Positions 4,656 through 5,606 of a stretch of DNA of 5,606 bases are shown one piece after another. The stretch is from L227-5C sp038209275 (GTDB taxonomy: Bacteria; Chloroflexota; Chloroflexia; Chloroheliales; Chloroheliaceae), in contig JBBQXW010000410.1 in NCBI GenBank assembly GCA_038209275.1, forward strand, positions 1 to 5,606, written 5' to 3'. Both the position numbers and the translations under genes were made by a program. The number at the start of each line of letters is the position of its first letter. Position 1 is the first letter of the stretch. A model generated the notes under the pieces. The model was not told where the DNA came from. It made no database searches and saw only the letters and a program-made list of their open reading frames with translations.

Positions 4656-5606
4656 TCAAACCAGCGTATGCTGACGGCGGACAGGCCGATGGCCTTCGTT
4701 CAAATCAGCTAACAGCATACCGAGGCTTTCGAGGCTCTTGAAATTGTGGGCAGGCAGAAAATCGTCCACATATTCCAGGGCCGCCTGAATACCAACCGTC
4801 AGGGGCTGGTAATCCGGCAGACCCAGCAACGGATTGAGCCAGATTAGTCGGAAACTCATGCGTTGCAAGCGCGCCATTTCGCGCCGCAACGTCTCGACGC
4901 TACCTCTGTCCCAGCCATCACTGATAATAATTACCACCGCGCCGTGACCGAGAACGCGCCGCCCCCATTTCAGATTAAACGTTTCCAGCGACTCGCCTAT
5001 CTTCGTGCCACCCGACCAATCCTTGACGATTTTAGACACGTTCAACAGCGCTTCGTCAATATTTTTATTCTTCAACTCGTGCGTGATACGGGTCATGCGC
5101 GTGCCAAAGACAAACGTTTCGACAAATTTTAAGCCATTTTCCATCGAGTGCATAAACTGAAGCAGCAAGCGGGAATACAGATCCATCGAGCCGGAAATAT
5201 CGCAAATCAAAACCAGTGGGCGCGGCTTCATCTTGCGGTCTTTCTTGAACAACTCAATCGGCACGCCGCCATATTTCAGGCTCTTGCGAACCGTCCGCCG
5301 CGCATCAAAGCGATGCCCATGCCGCGAAGCTGCCATACGACGGCTGGGGCGCATACTCAGCGACCAGCGTAGCGCCATCATCAGTTGCTTGGCTTCGGTC
5401 AATTCGTCCGGCGAGAAATCCTGAAAATCCTTGTTTTGTAGCGTTTCAAAGGCGCTGTAGGTCTGCTGCCGCTCCACGTCCGAGCCGTCGCCATCGCTTT
5501 CTGCGCTTTCGCCCTCCGCCAGCTTCTTGCCCATATTGTCAATATCGAGTTCTTGCTCTGGCTTGTTGGCGTTCTCGCGCTCAGGTTGTTCAAGCTGCTT
5601 CGGCTT
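4656..5606 (-). CDS. coxE: CoxE-like VWA domain protein (5' end outside the window)
   Basis: CoxE-type proteins contain a von Willebrand A domain and act with a MoxR-type AAA+ ATPase (CoxD) in maturing the active site of CO-dehydrogenase-like molybdenum enzymes. The visible 316 residues run off the right edge. The frame stays open through 24 codons upstream of the ATG at 5534, so that ATG is probably internal. An acidic, polar stretch (about 1-50) leads to RPSRRMAASRHGHRFDARRT (86-105), typical of the family. The metal-binding (MIDAS) motif is complete: DISGS (136-140), Thr201 in SGGTKIG, and SDGWDRG (229-235). Other hallmarks are FVFGTRMTRIT (165-175) and IWLNPLLGLPDYQPLTVG (255-272). Usual length is roughly 380-400 residues, so some 60-80 N-terminal residues are missing from view. 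The stop lies 15 bases from the transposon-like end. Confidence 0.92.
   Translation of the reverse strand, partial: KPKQLEQPERENANKPEQELDIDNMGKKLAEGESAESDGDGSDVERQQTYSAFETLQNKDFQDFSPDELTEAKQLMMALRWSLSMRPSRRMAASRHGHRFDARRTVRKSLKYGGVPIELFKKDRKMKPRPLVLICDISGSMDLYSRLLLQFMHSMENGLKFVETFVFGTRMTRITHELKNKNIDEALLNVSKIVKDWSGGTKIGESLETFNLKWGRRVLGHGAVVIIISDGWDRGSVETLRREMARLQRMSFRLIWLNPLLGLPDYQPLTVGIQAALEYVDDFLPAHNFKSLESLGMLLADLNEGHRPVRRQHTLV

Noticed and set aside
4863..5424. Forward open frames opposite the CoxE-like gene
   Set aside because: All are antisense to a complete, motif-rich VWA protein and show no motifs of their own.

Overview
This 5.6-kb window comes from a bacterial chromosome of roughly balanced base composition. 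All intact genes lie on the minus strand, so transcription runs from the right edge to the left. The core is part of a molybdenum-hydroxylase (CO dehydrogenase/xanthine dehydrogenase type) maturation cluster: a CoxE-like von Willebrand A (VWA) protein cut by the right edge, a small XdhC/CoxI N-domain protein, and a second XdhC-family protein with the C-terminal Rossmann domain. No catalytic subunit genes are inside the window. The gene content and the abundant dispersed repeats would suit an Acidobacteriota (Blastocatellia-like) or Chloroflexota genome. That is an inference, because no marker gene is present.

Layout from left to right: (1) 2-392, a decayed 5' fragment of an IS1182-type transposase with two frameshifts and a stop codon. 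(2) 393-657, a non-coding stretch with short hairpins and a rho-independent terminator. (3) 658-927, a small membrane protein. (4) 928-1272, a repeat-rich gap with two interlaced inverted repeats. (5) 1273-2094, a protein that I match to Nmad3 (nucleotide modification associated domain 3), bracketed by two identical 36-bp repeats. (6) 2266-3000 and 3138-3452, the two XdhC-family genes, separated by a repeat-bearing spacer. (7) 3453-3872, a promoter, a probable HicB-like antitoxin remnant and a transposon-like end. (8) 3873-4448, an AT-richer gene for a dihydrofolate-reductase-like (RibD C-domain) protein. (9) 4462-4641, a MITE-like element. (10) 4656 to the right edge, the CoxE-like gene.

How the parts may work together: CoxE-type VWA proteins act with a MoxR-type AAA+ ATPase to mature the active site of CO-dehydrogenase-like enzymes. 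XdhC-type proteins bind, sulfurate and deliver the molybdenum cofactor. The reductase-like gene between coxE and the xdhC pair looks like an insertion. It is flanked by matching 15-bp inverted ends, all adjoining a TA dinucleotide, and a third copy of that end sits just upstream of its start codon. The xdhC pair appears to have its own promoter and a strong ribosome-binding site just left of the insertion.

Most notable points: the TA-flanked inverted-repeat unit around the reductase gene, the Nmad3-like gene flanked by identical repeats next to cofactor-maturation genes, and the interlaced repeats at 1091-1250.
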